NCBI GenBank assembly: GCA_037146715.1
Contig: JBAWWO010000010.1
Coordinates: 1 to 45,022 of the forward strand
Source: Alphaproteobacteria bacterium
Lineage (GTDB): Bacteria > Pseudomonadota > Alphaproteobacteria > UBA7879 > UBA5542
Direction: 5' to 3'
Length of the DNA: 45,022 bases
Part shown: one piece after another, positions 16,373-25,040 of the stretch
Layout: the number at the start of each line of letters is the position of its first letter
Position numbering within the stretch: the stretch's first letter is position 1
The notes under the pieces: generated by a model
What the model was told of the DNA's origin: nothing
What the model saw: only the letters and a program-made list of their open reading frames with translations
The model's database searches: none
Translations under genes and position numbers: made by a program

Positions 16373-16422
16373 AACTTTAGATTTCAGCCCCTTTTCCAAT
16401 ATCCTTACCCCATTCTCAATAA

Positions 16423-16445
16423 CAGAGAGAGGGGTTCGAATTCTC
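16423..16445 (-). pseudogene. probable relic of a tRNA-Ser 3' end
   Basis: The segment matches the 3' end and T-arm of the intact tRNA-Ser at 18085-18109, apart from a one-base gap and several substitutions. The T-arm part GGGGTTCGAATTCTC differs from GGGATTCGAACCCTC at three of 15 positions. It sits about 130 bases before the galU-like promoter relic. In the intact locus the distance is about 148, so the two relics probably form one decayed duplicate. The anticodon half is no longer recognisable. Confidence 0.45.
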
Positions 16446-16561
16446 AGCCTATTATAGCTGATTTCTTTAGAGGATATAAGGCGCGAGGAGAGGTTCCTAA
16501 TAAAACATAGGTAAGTAACAACATACTTCTTTTGTAAGAAATTGGCTACATCCTAAAACTA

Positions 16562-16590
16562 TTGAAACTGCTAACCTCTTATCTTATAGT
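16562..16590 (+). promoter_or_regulatory. duplicated galU-type promoter, now upstream of phr
   Basis: TTGAAA (16562-16567), 17 bases, TATAGT (16585-16590). This is the same layout and nearly the same sequence as the galU promoter at 18243-18271. Homology between the copies runs from about 16552 to 16628. The predicted first transcribed base is the A of the ATG at 16597. Confidence 0.7.
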
Positions 16591-16596
16591 CAACCT

Positions 16597-16653
16597 ATGA
16601 AGAAAATGCGCAAAGCTATTTTCCCAGCCATGGAATTCTTTCGGTCCCCATGA
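16597..16653 (+). pseudogene. galU 5' relic, an 18-codon frame leading into phr
   Basis: The frame encodes MKKMRKAIFPAMEFFRSP. Its first ten residues match the GalU start MKKIRKAIFP except for one change, then similarity is lost. Its TGA overlaps the ATG of the photolyase gene (ATGA at 16650-16653), and the photolyase gene has no ribosome binding site of its own. A decayed galU head may thus have become a leaderless leader peptide that couples translation into phr (inference). Confidence 0.6.
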
Positions 16654-18080
16654 CTGACAGCATTACTATTTTCTGGTTTAGGCAAGATTTAAGGATCTCT
16701 GATAACCCAGCTCTTTCTGAGGCGGCTCAAGGGGGATCCCTTATGTCTATATATATCTTAGATGATCAGAGCCCTGGCCCTTTCAAAATGGGGGAAGCCA
16801 GCAGATGGTGGCTGCACCACTCTTTAGAAAATCTTAATAAATCTCTTAACCATAGTCTGAATTTTTACAGGGGATCTTCCCGGCAGGTTTTTAGGGATAT
16901 TCTAAAATCAAAAAAAATAAAGGCTGTCTTTTGGAATGAGTGTTATGAGCCCTGGAGAGTTGAAAACGATAGACTTATAAAGCATGAACTAGAAAAGGCT
17001 GGAATTGAATGCCACATCTTCAATGGTTCTTTTTTATGGGATCCAAATTCTATTCTCACAAAAGAAAAAACACCCTATAAGGTTTTTACCCCTTTTTACA
17101 GAAAAGGATGCCTTCAGGGGCCTATACCAAGAAAACCCTTGCCCAGCATTCCAAAAGTTCACTTTCTTAAAGACCATTCAAATCCAACTGTTCTGGAAAA
17201 TCTGAATCTACTTCCGAAGAAGGATTGGTATAAGTCATTTGGATCTTTCTGGGAAATTGGTGAAAAATCAGCGCACAAAAAGCTAGAACACTTTCTGGAA
17301 AATGGGCTTTTAGGCTATCAAGAAAAAAGAAATCATCCCGACAAATTAAATGTTTCAAGATTGTCTCCTCACTTGCATTTTGGGGAAATTTCCCCCAATC
17401 AAATTTGGTATAAGGCCCAATCAAAAGGACAAATAGAAGGTTGGGAAAAAGACTCAGACTGTTTTTTGACGGAACTGGGATGGCGTGAATTTTCATGCTA
17501 TTTATTGTATTACTTTCCTGAATTACCCCATGAAAATTTTCAAAAAAAATTCAATAATTTTCCTTGGGGTTCCAACAAAAATCTTTTGCAAGCATGGCAA
17601 AAAGGACAGACAGGAATCCCTATTGTAGATGCAGGTATGAGAGAGCTTTGGCAAACCGGATATATGCATAACCGCCTTCGAATGATTGTGGCTTCATTCC
17701 TTGTAAAAAATTTGGGAATTCATTGGCGATTTGGGGAAGAATGGTTTTGGGATTGTTTGGTGGATGCAGACCTGGCAAGTAACAGTGCCAGTTGGCAATG
17801 GGTTGCTGGGTCAGGGGCAGATGCTAGTCCTTATTTTAGAATATTTAATCCAGTTTTACAGGGAGAAAAATTTGACTCTCAGGGAATCTATACCCGTCGT
17901 TTTGTTCCAGAGCTAGAAAATTTACCACTCAAATATCTATTTAAGCCTTGGGAGGCTCCCGAAGATGTTTTACAGAAAGCGAAAATAACCCTGGGCACTA
18001 CTTATCCTCATCCAATTGTAGATCTGAATAAATCTAGACAGAGAGCACTTTCTACCTATAAATCTATAAGAAACATCTAA
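16650..18080 (+). CDS. phrB: deoxyribodipyrimidine photolyase
   Basis: This is a 476-residue class I CPD photolyase/cryptochrome-family enzyme that uses blue light and reduced FAD to split pyrimidine dimers. The N-terminal alpha/beta antenna domain begins ITIFWFRQDLRISDN. The FAD-binding helical domain has WREFSCYLLYYFP, then GIPIVDAGMRELWQTGYMHNR (FAD and dimer contacts) and ASWQWVAGSGADASPYFRIFNP. Length and motifs are complete. Base composition is close to galU and unlike the AT-rich cluster to the left. The start overlaps the stop of a galU relic frame and lacks a Shine-Dalgarno, so expression is probably from the duplicated galU promoter. The 3' end is just before tRNA-Ser on the other strand. 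Confidence 0.93.
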   Translation: MTDSITIFWFRQDLRISDNPALSEAAQGGSLMSIYILDDQSPGPFKMGEASRWWLHHSLENLNKSLNHSLNFYRGSSRQVFRDILKSKKIKAVFWNECYEPWRVENDRLIKHELEKAGIECHIFNGSFLWDPNSILTKEKTPYKVFTPFYRKGCLQGPIPRKPLPSIPKVHFLKDHSNPTVLENLNLLPKKDWYKSFGSFWEIGEKSAHKKLEHFLENGLLGYQEKRNHPDKLNVSRLSPHLHFGEISPNQIWYKAQSKGQIEGWEKDSDCFLTELGWREFSCYLLYYFPELPHENFQKKFNNFPWGSNKNLLQAWQKGQTGIPIVDAGMRELWQTGYMHNRLRMIVASFLVKNLGIHWRFGEEWFWDCLVDADLASNSASWQWVAGSGADASPYFRIFNPVLQGEKFDSQGIYTRRFVPELENLPLKYLFKPWEAPEDVLQKAKITLGTTYPHPIVDLNKSRQRALSTYKSIRNI

Positions 18081-18081
18081 T

Positions 18082-18172
18082 TGGCGGAGAGAGAGGGATT
18101 CGAACCCTCGATACGCTTTTGGCGTATACACACTTTCCAGGCGTGCGCCTTCAACCACTCGGCCACCTCTCC
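18082..18172 (-). tRNA. tRNA-Ser (anticodon GGA)
   Basis: On the minus strand this 91-base segment folds as a class II tRNA: acceptor GGAGAGG/TCTCTCC, D-arm GCCGAGTGG, anticodon stem CACGC/GTGTG with loop CTGGAAA (anticodon GGA), long variable arm (TACGC/GCGTA), T-arm GAGGGTTCGAATCCCTC, discriminator G and encoded CCA. Reads UCC/UCU serine codons. Confidence 0.95.
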
Positions 18173-18186
18173 CAAGGAATGCCCCA

Positions 18187-18215
18187 TATATACCTAAAGG
18201 AAACCAGAATGTCGA
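18187..18215 (-). promoter_or_regulatory. promoter of tRNA-Ser
   Basis: On the minus strand TCGACA (18210-18215), 17 bases, TATATA (18187-18192), followed by TGGGGC. A G-rich discriminator of this kind is usual in stable-RNA promoters under stringent control. Diverges from the galU promoter. Confidence 0.65.
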
Positions 18216-18242
18216 GTTTCCAATTCATTTTCCCTAAAATCA

Positions 18243-18271
18243 TTGAAAACCCCCCTCTATTATTTTATAGT
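18243..18271 (+). promoter_or_regulatory. galU promoter predicting a leaderless mRNA
   Basis: TTGAAA (18243-18248), 17 bases, TATAGT (18266-18271). Exactly six bases separate the -10 box from the ATG at 18278, so the transcript should begin at or beside the start codon. No Shine-Dalgarno is present. Confidence 0.7.
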
Positions 18272-18277
18272 CAACCC

Positions 18278-19147
18278 ATGAAGAAAATACGCAAAGCTAT
18301 TTTTCCCGTTGCGGGATTGGGGACCCGGTTTTTGCCGGCTACCAAGTCTATGCCCAAAGAAATGCTGACGGTGATTGACCGTCCTTTGATTCAATATGCA
18401 GTAGAGGAAGCCAAAGCTGCAGGCATTGAGCAGTTCATTTTCGTTACAGGACGGGGAAAATCTTCCCTGGAAGATTTTTTTGACTATTCCTATGAGCTGA
18501 ATGCCACCCTCGAAAAACGTGGAAAGACAGAAGATCTGCGCCTGGTGAATGATGTTGTATTAGACCCGGGTAATGTGATCTATACCAGGCAGCAGGAGCC
18601 TCTGGGGCTTGGTCATGCGGTCTGGTGTGCCCGCAATTTGATTGGGGATGAACCCTTTGCCGTTTTGTTGGCGGACGACTTGATTTTGTCCAAGAAGCCT
18701 TGTCTATCCCAAATGATCAGTGCCTATGATAAAAATCCAGGGAACTATATTGCTTTGATGGAGGTTCCCCATGATCAGACCTCTAACTATGGCATCGTTA
18801 AACCCAAATTCCAACAGGGCAATATTTGTGAGATTGAGGGATTGGTTGAAAAACCAAAAGTTCAAGATGCGCCCTCTAACTTAGCCATCATTGGGCGATA
18901 TATTTTGGAACCCAACATTTTTGATGCCTTAGAAAAATGCAAAAAAGGATTTGGGGGGGAAATTCAATTAACGGACGCTATGGCCCACCTTTTGAAAAAG
19001 AGGCCCTTTTATGGCCTGGATTTTGATGGAAAAAGATTTGATTGTGGATCTAAACAGGGGCTGTTGGAAGCCACGATCGCTTTTGCCCTGGACCGGAAAG
19101 ATCTTAGGGCAGACACCTTAAGCTTTCTGAAAAAATATTTACCTTAA
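18278..19147 (+). CDS. galU: UTP-glucose-1-phosphate uridylyltransferase
   Basis: This is a 289-residue cytoplasmic nucleotidyltransferase making UDP-glucose from UTP and glucose-1-phosphate. The signature GLGTRFLPATKSMPKEML lies at residues about 13-30, with later conserved segments LGLGHAVWCA, VLLADD, GLVEKP and GEIQLTDAM. Length is normal for the bacterial family. The frame is open much further upstream, but those codons cross the tRNA gene and the promoter. The ATG at 18278 gives the conserved MKKIRKAIFPVAG start. The gene heads a galU-ugd-pgm group that supplies UDP-glucose and UDP-glucuronate for the surface polysaccharides encoded to the left. Confidence 0.95.
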   Translation: MKKIRKAIFPVAGLGTRFLPATKSMPKEMLTVIDRPLIQYAVEEAKAAGIEQFIFVTGRGKSSLEDFFDYSYELNATLEKRGKTEDLRLVNDVVLDPGNVIYTRQQEPLGLGHAVWCARNLIGDEPFAVLLADDLILSKKPCLSQMISAYDKNPGNYIALMEVPHDQTSNYGIVKPKFQQGNICEIEGLVEKPKVQDAPSNLAIIGRYILEPNIFDALEKCKKGFGGEIQLTDAMAHLLKKRPFYGLDFDGKRFDCGSKQGLLEATIAFALDRKDLRADTLSFLKKYLP

Positions 19148-19163
19148 TAAGTTAGGATATCAT

Positions 19164-20477
19164 ATGAAAATTGCAGTTATGGGAACGGGGTATGTGGGCT
19201 TGGTTACGGGAACTTGTTTTGCTGAGTTTGGCTTTCCCGTTACCTGTGTTGACGTAGACGCCAAGAAGATACAAATTTTAGAAAAAGGTATCAGCCCCAT
19301 TTATGAGCCCGGTCTTGAAGATCTGATCCGCAAGAACACAAAGGCAGGAAGATTAAAATTCTCAACAGATATTCCATCCGCCATTGAGAAAGCAACCGTT
19401 GTCTTTATTGCGGTCGGAACACCCCAAGCGGAAGATGGGCAAGCAGATTTAAAGTATGTTTTTTCCGCGGCTGAGCAGATTGCTGAGCATATGGATGCTT
19501 ATACGGTTGTTGTCACAAAATCTACGGTTCCTGTAGATACCAACAAAAAGTTGGCCACTTTTTTGAAGGAAAAAGCCCCTCATAAAGAATTCGATGTGGT
19601 TTCAAACCCTGAGTTTTTGCGGGAAGGATCCGCCATTGAAGATTTTATGCGCCCTGACCGGGTTGTTGTGGGATGTCGTAGCCAGCGTGCGGAAGAAGTC
19701 ATGCGGGAACTTTATCGGCCCCTTTCTTTGTTGGAAACCCCTATTGTGTTTACGGATCCCGCCTCAGCCGAAATTATTAAATATGCAGCCAATAGCTTTT
19801 TGGCCACTAAGATTACTTTTATCAACCAGGTGGCGGATTTGTGTGAAAAGTGTGACGCAAATGTGCACGATGTTTCAAAGGGGATGGGGCTGGATTCCCG
19901 AATCGGGTCAAAATTTTTACAAACAGGTCCAGGGTATGGGGGATCTTGCTTTCCAAAGGATACTTTGGCTATGAGTCACACTGCCCGGGAATATGGGGCG
20001 CCTTTAACCATTGTTGATTCTGTTATTAAAGCGAATGATGACCGTAAGAAACATATGGTTGAAAAAATCGTTCATGCCTGTGGAGGGTCCGTTAAAAATA
20101 AAAAAATTGCTATTTTGGGGCTTACTTTCAAGCCCGATACAGATGACATGCGGGATGCTCCAAGTCTGACAATTATTCCAGGACTCCAAAAAGCAGGAGC
20201 TCGTATTCAGGCCTATGATCCTGTTGGTAGGGAGAATGCCCAGCTTTATTTGAAGGATGTGGATTGGTATGAAGATGCTTACGGCACTTTGAAGGAAGCT
20301 GATGCTTTGGTCATTTTGACGGAATGGAATGAATTCAAGTTTTTAGACTTAGAGCGAATTAAAGGACTAATGAACAGCCCGCTAATGATTGACCTGCGAA
20401 ATATTTATCGATTGTCTGACATGAAAAAATCAGGATTTATTTACCATTCTCTAGGGCGTCCCCTTTTGCGAGTTTAG
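19164..20477 (+). CDS. ugd: UDP-glucose 6-dehydrogenase
   Basis: This 437-residue NAD-dependent enzyme oxidises UDP-glucose to UDP-glucuronate. The N-terminal Rossmann motif is GTGYVGLVTG at residues 7-16. The catalytic Cys is in GPGYGGSCFPKDT near residue 261, and the C-terminal domain has LGLTFKPDTDDMRDAPS. The GGSCFPKD form of the active site is that of UDP-glucose dehydrogenases, as opposed to the WbpA/WecC type acting on UDP-HexNAc, so this gene does not obviously supply the missing WbpA step. Ribosome binding site AGGA lies six bases before ATG, 16 bases after galU. Confidence 0.94.
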   Translation: MKIAVMGTGYVGLVTGTCFAEFGFPVTCVDVDAKKIQILEKGISPIYEPGLEDLIRKNTKAGRLKFSTDIPSAIEKATVVFIAVGTPQAEDGQADLKYVFSAAEQIAEHMDAYTVVVTKSTVPVDTNKKLATFLKEKAPHKEFDVVSNPEFLREGSAIEDFMRPDRVVVGCRSQRAEEVMRELYRPLSLLETPIVFTDPASAEIIKYAANSFLATKITFINQVADLCEKCDANVHDVSKGMGLDSRIGSKFLQTGPGYGGSCFPKDTLAMSHTAREYGAPLTIVDSVIKANDDRKKHMVEKIVHACGGSVKNKKIAILGLTFKPDTDDMRDAPSLTIIPGLQKAGARIQAYDPVGRENAQLYLKDVDWYEDAYGTLKEADALVILTEWNEFKFLDLERIKGLMNSPLMIDLRNIYRLSDMKKSGFIYHSLGRPLLRV

Positions 20478-20479
20478 GG

Positions 20480-21868
20480 ATGAAACAATATCATCATTTT
20501 CACCCATCTATTTTACGAGAATATGACATCCGGGGCATTTATGAAAAAACATTGTCTGAGGCCGATGCCAAGGCTGTTGGACAATGTTTTGGGTACATCA
20601 TTAAACAAAATAAGGGCACAACAGTCGCCCTTGGGAAAGATGGTCGATTAAGTTCTGATTCTTTAGAAGATGCTTTAATCAAGGGATTACAAGAGGCAGG
20701 TGTTGATGTTATTCGCTTAGGTCTATGCCCCACACCCTTGTTGTATTATGCTGTTAAGGAATTGCCAACAGATGGCGGAATTATGATCACGGGATCTCAT
20801 AATGGTGGCACTTTTAATGGCTTTAAGATGACTTTAAAGGACCGTCCTTTTTATGGAAAAGATATTCAGACATTTCAAGATATTATTAAGGAATTTTCTG
20901 TCTCAAAAACTTTAGGAACGATCTTTGATCAAGATATAAAATCGTCTTATGAAAATCGGCTGTTACAAGATTATCATGGCAAGTCCTTAAAAGTTGTTTG
21001 GGATATGGGAAATGGGTCTGCAGGGCCCATCATTAAACCTCTGATAGACAAATTAAAGGGCGATCATATTTTGTTGTTTGAGGACGTGGATGGCCATTTT
21101 CCGAACCATCATCCAGATCCCACTCAAAAAGAAAATCTAGAAATTTTAAAGGATAGAGTTCTTCACGAAAAAGCAGATCTGGGCATTGCTTTTGATGGGG
21201 ATGGAGACCGCATCGGTGTTATTGATAATCGCGGAAATTTTTGGTTGGGGGATTATTTAATGATCCTTTTCAGTCGGGAAGTTCTAAGCCAGCGGCCGCA
21301 CTCTAAAATTATCATGGATATTAAAGCCAGCGACGTTTTGGTGGAAGATATTAAAAATCACGGGGGGGTGCCTCTGATGGTTCCAACTGGTCACTCATTG
21401 ATCAAAGCACAGATGGCCATAACGCATGCCCCTCTGGCTGGTGAAACAAGTGGTCATATTTTCTTTGCTGATCATTACTATGGCTTTGACGACGCTTTGT
21501 ATGCAGCTATTCGCTTGCTGAATATTGTATCAAACCTGCCCCATTCTTTAGCACACGTTTATGAATCTTTGCCAGATGTTCATAACACTCCTGAACTGCG
21601 AATTCCTTGCGATAATGTACGAAAACAGGAAGTGGTCAATGACATTAAAGAGCGGCTGCTTCAAGATCCTCTATCAGATGTCCTCACCATTGATGGGGTG
21701 CGCGTAAAAACAAAGGATGGCTGGTGGTTGCTTAGGGCATCCAATACAGAGGAAGTTCTTGTGTGCCGATGTGAATCTTCCACGGTGCAGGGTCTGGAAA
21801 ACTTAAAGGAGACGGTTAAGCATCAACTTCGTTTGAGCCATCTTAGTGTGCCTGAAAAGGTTCTATGA
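20480..21868 (+). CDS. phosphomannomutase/phosphoglucomutase
   Basis: This is a 462-residue alpha-D-phosphohexomutase that interconverts hexose 6- and 1-phosphates and so provides glucose-1-phosphate (or mannose-1-phosphate) for the nucleotide-sugar enzymes beside it. The phosphoserine loop is TGSHNG near residue 106 (usual form TASHNP), the metal loop is DGDGDR, the sugar-binding loop is GETSGH, and the C-terminal phosphate site is RASNTEE. It resembles AlgC/PgmG-type dual-specificity enzymes. The Pro-to-Gly change after HN in the active loop is unusual but also seen in alphaproteobacterial relatives, as far as I recall. Starts two bases after ugd. Confidence 0.9.
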   Translation: MKQYHHFHPSILREYDIRGIYEKTLSEADAKAVGQCFGYIIKQNKGTTVALGKDGRLSSDSLEDALIKGLQEAGVDVIRLGLCPTPLLYYAVKELPTDGGIMITGSHNGGTFNGFKMTLKDRPFYGKDIQTFQDIIKEFSVSKTLGTIFDQDIKSSYENRLLQDYHGKSLKVVWDMGNGSAGPIIKPLIDKLKGDHILLFEDVDGHFPNHHPDPTQKENLEILKDRVLHEKADLGIAFDGDGDRIGVIDNRGNFWLGDYLMILFSREVLSQRPHSKIIMDIKASDVLVEDIKNHGGVPLMVPTGHSLIKAQMAITHAPLAGETSGHIFFADHYYGFDDALYAAIRLLNIVSNLPHSLAHVYESLPDVHNTPELRIPCDNVRKQEVVNDIKERLLQDPLSDVLTIDGVRVKTKDGWWLLRASNTEEVLVCRCESSTVQGLENLKETVKHQLRLSHLSVPEKVL

Positions 21869-21884
21869 ATATGAGCACAACATA

Positions 21885-21986
21885 CCCGTCATCACGAGGA
21901 GGCCGTAAGGCCGACGTGGTGATCCAGCTTTCTTTTTTATCTAAGCTGGATTGCTTCGTCGGGCTACGCCCTTCTCGCAAGGACGG
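21885..21986 (+). repeat. full palindromic dispersed repeat with two ~45-base arms
   Basis: The left arm (21885-21932) and right arm (about 21942-21986) are imperfect inverted copies. Each has a GGATC/GGATT-CCAGCTT core and a GAGGAGG/CCCTTCTCG outer block, around a short T-rich centre. It lies between the pgm stop and the next gene, where the RNA hairpin could end the galU-ugd-pgm transcript. Its right edge contains AAGGA, six bases before the ATG at 21990. A single diverged arm is found at 80-128 in the opposite direction. Confidence 0.8.
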
Positions 21987-21989
21987 AAA

Positions 21990-24900
21990 ATGACAAATCT
22001 TTCCTTCAATCTTTCCTTTGAAGATTTGTATGACCTCAAAGGTCTTAAGAAAATTGACACAATTTTTTTAAGCTATTTACAAGAAAAAAACAAATCCCTA
22101 TTTCGTCAGCTTAAAACTTTACGTCTTAAATCCCATAGCGAAACCTCCTCAGAATTTTTAATTCAATTAGCCCCTATTCTGGAAGAATTTCTGGGCGATT
22201 TTTTCCAAATTCAAAAAGATGTTCTTCAGAATCGACAGGACAATTTGTCCTATGAAATTCTTGCCACGGTCAAAAAAAATTTCCTGCAACGACATGTCTG
22301 TCACGCCTATACAAAACCCACGGAATCGCTTTCAGATATTCTGGACAATCTGAAAGAAATTTCGCGTCAAAATATTTTAGAGTTTGAGAAAAAATTTGCC
22401 CATCATGTGCATGAACTTCTTTTACAAGATGGATCCAAAGAAAAATTATACTGGGCCGAACAATATGCAGCTTGGGCCTTATTTGATGAACAGGGAAAAG
22501 CTTTTCATGCCCATGGGACTCTCTTTAAGCTGCCTAAAAAAACAAACTATGATGATTTAATTTCAGAATTTTTGCCCCGGGATAGGGAAGGCTTTAACTG
22601 CACAACACCACCCCTTTCCAAAGCCTATGGGCAAGATCAAGCCAGATACTGTTTGTATTGCCACAAGCAAGATAAAGATTCTTGTTCAAAGGGGTTTGAA
22701 AATCAAAAAAATCCTTTGGACAATGATTTAAAAGGCTGCCCTCTAAAGCAAAAAATTTCGGAAATGAATCTGCTGAAAAAAGATGGATTTGATCTGGGGG
22801 CTCTGGCCGTTATTATGATTGATAATCCTTTGGTTCCTTTAACAGGAAACAGAATTTGCAATGACTGCATGAAGGCCTGTATTTTTCAAAAGCAGGACCC
22901 TGTGGATATTCCCGCAATCGAAACCCAAATTTTAGAGCAAGTTTTAAAATTGCCCTGGGGTTTTGAAATTTATAATCTTCTTTGTAAGTGGAATCCTTTA
23001 AAAACACAGGACTATTTGCCCAGTCCCAAAAGAAATCAGAAAATCTTGGTTACGGGGATGGGGCCAGCCGGGATGGGGCTTTCTTATTATATGCTGCACA
23101 AGGGGTATACAGTTGTGGGGATTGAAGGGCTTTCTGTTCAACCTTTATCAGCAAACTTGAAAAACAAACCCATCAAAACCATTCAGGATTTGTTTGAGCC
23201 CCTTTCCACCCGAACAGTTCAAGGGTTCGGGGGGGTTTCAGAATATGGCATCACAGCCCGGTGGAATAAAAACTTTTTGTTGGTTGTGCGGTTGATGTTG
23301 GAACGACATCAAACTTTCAAATGTTTTGGTAATACGCGTCTTCAAAGTACTCTAACAATTGATCAGGCCTTTGACCTGGGGTTTGACCATGTTGCTTTAT
23401 GCCTGGGGGCGGGACGACCGAATACTCTGAGCGTTGCCAATAATTTGGCCCTGGGGGTACGCCAGGCTTCCGATTTTTTGATGACCCTGCATGCGGGTGC
23501 TTTTAAAGAAGATGCTGCCATTCCCCTGATGATTCGGTTGCCTATTGTGGTGATAGGGGGTGGCTTAACGGCGGTGGATACAGCCACAGAAGCGCTAGCC
23601 TATTACCCCATTCAAGTGGAAAAATTCTTGAAACGGTTTGAGGCTTTGAAGGGCAAGGGACAAGAAAAGTGGACACAGCTAGACAAAGAAATTGCTGCAG
23701 AATTTTTAGAGCATGCCCGACTGTTGCGTGCTGACAAGGGACCTAAACAAGACCTGCTGAAAAAGTGGGGTGGCTGTACACTCCTTTATCGTCAATCTAT
23801 TCAGAAATCTCCCGCCTATAGGATGAATCATCACGAGCTAATTAAGGCTCAAGAAGAAGGGGTTCAGATTTTAGATGACTGTGTTTTAAAGGCAATCAAA
23901 ACAGACTCGCATGGATACGTTGAAAGTTTAGAATTCGACAAAGGATCTGTTTTAAAGGCCCGCACGATTTTGGTGGCAACGGGAACCCACCCCAATACGG
24001 TTCTAGCAGAAGAACTGGAGAGCATAACTTTAAAAGATGATTTCTTTGAAAATAAAACACCAGGAGATCCTCTTTACACACCCTTTATTTATGAAGATGA
24101 TCGGCGGCTTTCTCTGTGGGGTGACCTGCATCCAGAGTACTCGGGTAGTGTGGTAAAAGCCCTAGCAAGCGCCAAAGATAAGGCACCCTTTTTATGCAAA
24201 CATTTGGACTTAGTTTCCCCTACTTCAAAAACATCTGCCCAAAAGTTTTTCAGAAAACTGAAATCTTTGTTAGCGGCGAAAGTGGTGAATTTAGTAGATC
24301 TTCCTGACCATCCCTTTAAGATTACGGTTTATGCCCCTCTTCAAGTAAAAAATTTACAGACGGGACAGTTTTTCAGGCTACAAGTTCCTAATATGAAAGC
24401 TGTTCCCGTAACAGGCACTAATGTGAGTAAAAAGGAGGGAACTATGGATTTTTTCATTAAAAGAAATCATCCCTCTGCCCCTTGGATTAGCCAGCTTAAA
24501 ATTGATGATACGGTTCCCTTGATGGGTCCTGCGGGATCTGCATTCCCCATGCCTCTGGGTAAAAAAGTTCTGGTGTTTGGCTATGGTTTTGAAAATGTTC
24601 TCTTGGAAGATTATATAGACCACCTGAAAAAAAATAAAAATCAGGTGGTTCATATATCAGAGATACCTTCCAATAATAAGCTGTCTACCGAAGAAAATTT
24701 TCTGAAGAATGTGGCAACATATTTGGAAACAAATTCTGCTAAGGAAGCAGAGTTTGTTTATATGGCAGCCCCTCCGACTTTATTAAAAATCCTCCATGAA
24801 AAATATGCTGGATTCTTTAAGGTTCCTGCTTTTGTTGGGCTCCTTTCCCCCATGCAGTGCATGATGAAAGAAATTTGTGCCCAATGTTTGCAAAAAACAA

Positions 24901-25040
24901 AAGATCCTAAAACAGGGGAAGAAAAAATTATTTACGCCTGCAAAAATCAAACCCAGGCTTTTGAATGGGTGGACTTTGAGGTTCTTGAAAACCGCAGCCT
25001 TTTGAACGGGGTGCAAGAGAAACTATTTAAATCTCATTAA
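21990..25040 (+). CDS. large GltD-like/PyrK-like FAD-NAD(P) iron-sulfur oxidoreductase
   Basis: This is a 1016-residue cytoplasmic flavoprotein. Residues about 215-300 hold a cysteine-rich Fe-S region (YCLYCHKQDKDSC, CNDCMKAC) like the N-terminus of GltD. Residues about 350-700 hold an FAD Rossmann motif (TGMGPAGMG) and an NAD(P) motif (VIGGGLTAVD). Residues about 775-1000 resemble a ferredoxin-reductase/PyrK domain ending with a second Cys set (CMMKEICAQC, YAC). The domain order is that of NfnB joined to NfnA (NADH-dependent ferredoxin:NADP oxidoreductase), though similar long fused proteins are annotated only as FAD-dependent oxidoreductases. Function is therefore open: electron transfer between pyridine nucleotides and a low-potential carrier is most likely. 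The ATG at 21990 has its ribosome binding site inside the palindromic repeat. An earlier in-frame start at 21951 lies within the repeat. Confidence 0.8.
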   Translation: MTNLSFNLSFEDLYDLKGLKKIDTIFLSYLQEKNKSLFRQLKTLRLKSHSETSSEFLIQLAPILEEFLGDFFQIQKDVLQNRQDNLSYEILATVKKNFLQRHVCHAYTKPTESLSDILDNLKEISRQNILEFEKKFAHHVHELLLQDGSKEKLYWAEQYAAWALFDEQGKAFHAHGTLFKLPKKTNYDDLISEFLPRDREGFNCTTPPLSKAYGQDQARYCLYCHKQDKDSCSKGFENQKNPLDNDLKGCPLKQKISEMNLLKKDGFDLGALAVIMIDNPLVPLTGNRICNDCMKACIFQKQDPVDIPAIETQILEQVLKLPWGFEIYNLLCKWNPLKTQDYLPSPKRNQKILVTGMGPAGMGLSYYMLHKGYTVVGIEGLSVQPLSANLKNKPIKTIQDLFEPLSTRTVQGFGGVSEYGITARWNKNFLLVVRLMLERHQTFKCFGNTRLQSTLTIDQAFDLGFDHVALCLGAGRPNTLSVANNLALGVRQASDFLMTLHAGAFKEDAAIPLMIRLPIVVIGGGLTAVDTATEALAYYPIQVEKFLKRFEALKGKGQEKWTQLDKEIAAEFLEHARLLRADKGPKQDLLKKWGGCTLLYRQSIQKSPAYRMNHHELIKAQEEGVQILDDCVLKAIKTDSHGYVESLEFDKGSVLKARTILVATGTHPNTVLAEELESITLKDDFFENKTPGDPLYTPFIYEDDRRLSLWGDLHPEYSGSVVKALASAKDKAPFLCKHLDLVSPTSKTSAQKFFRKLKSLLAAKVVNLVDLPDHPFKITVYAPLQVKNLQTGQFFRLQVPNMKAVPVTGTNVSKKEGTMDFFIKRNHPSAPWISQLKIDDTVPLMGPAGSAFPMPLGKKVLVFGYGFENVLLEDYIDHLKKNKNQVVHISEIPSNNKLSTEENFLKNVATYLETNSAKEAEFVYMAAPPTLLKILHEKYAGFFKVPAFVGLLSPMQCMMKEICAQCLQKTKDPKTGEEKIIYACKNQTQAFEWVDFEVLENRSLLNGVQEKLFKSH

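Noticed and set aside
18119..18277. Upstream extension of the galU frame
   Set aside because: It runs through tRNA-Ser and the galU promoter; the conserved protein start is at 18278.
23363..25016. Minus-strand frames within the large flavoprotein gene
   Set aside because: Shadows of a strongly supported coding sequence.
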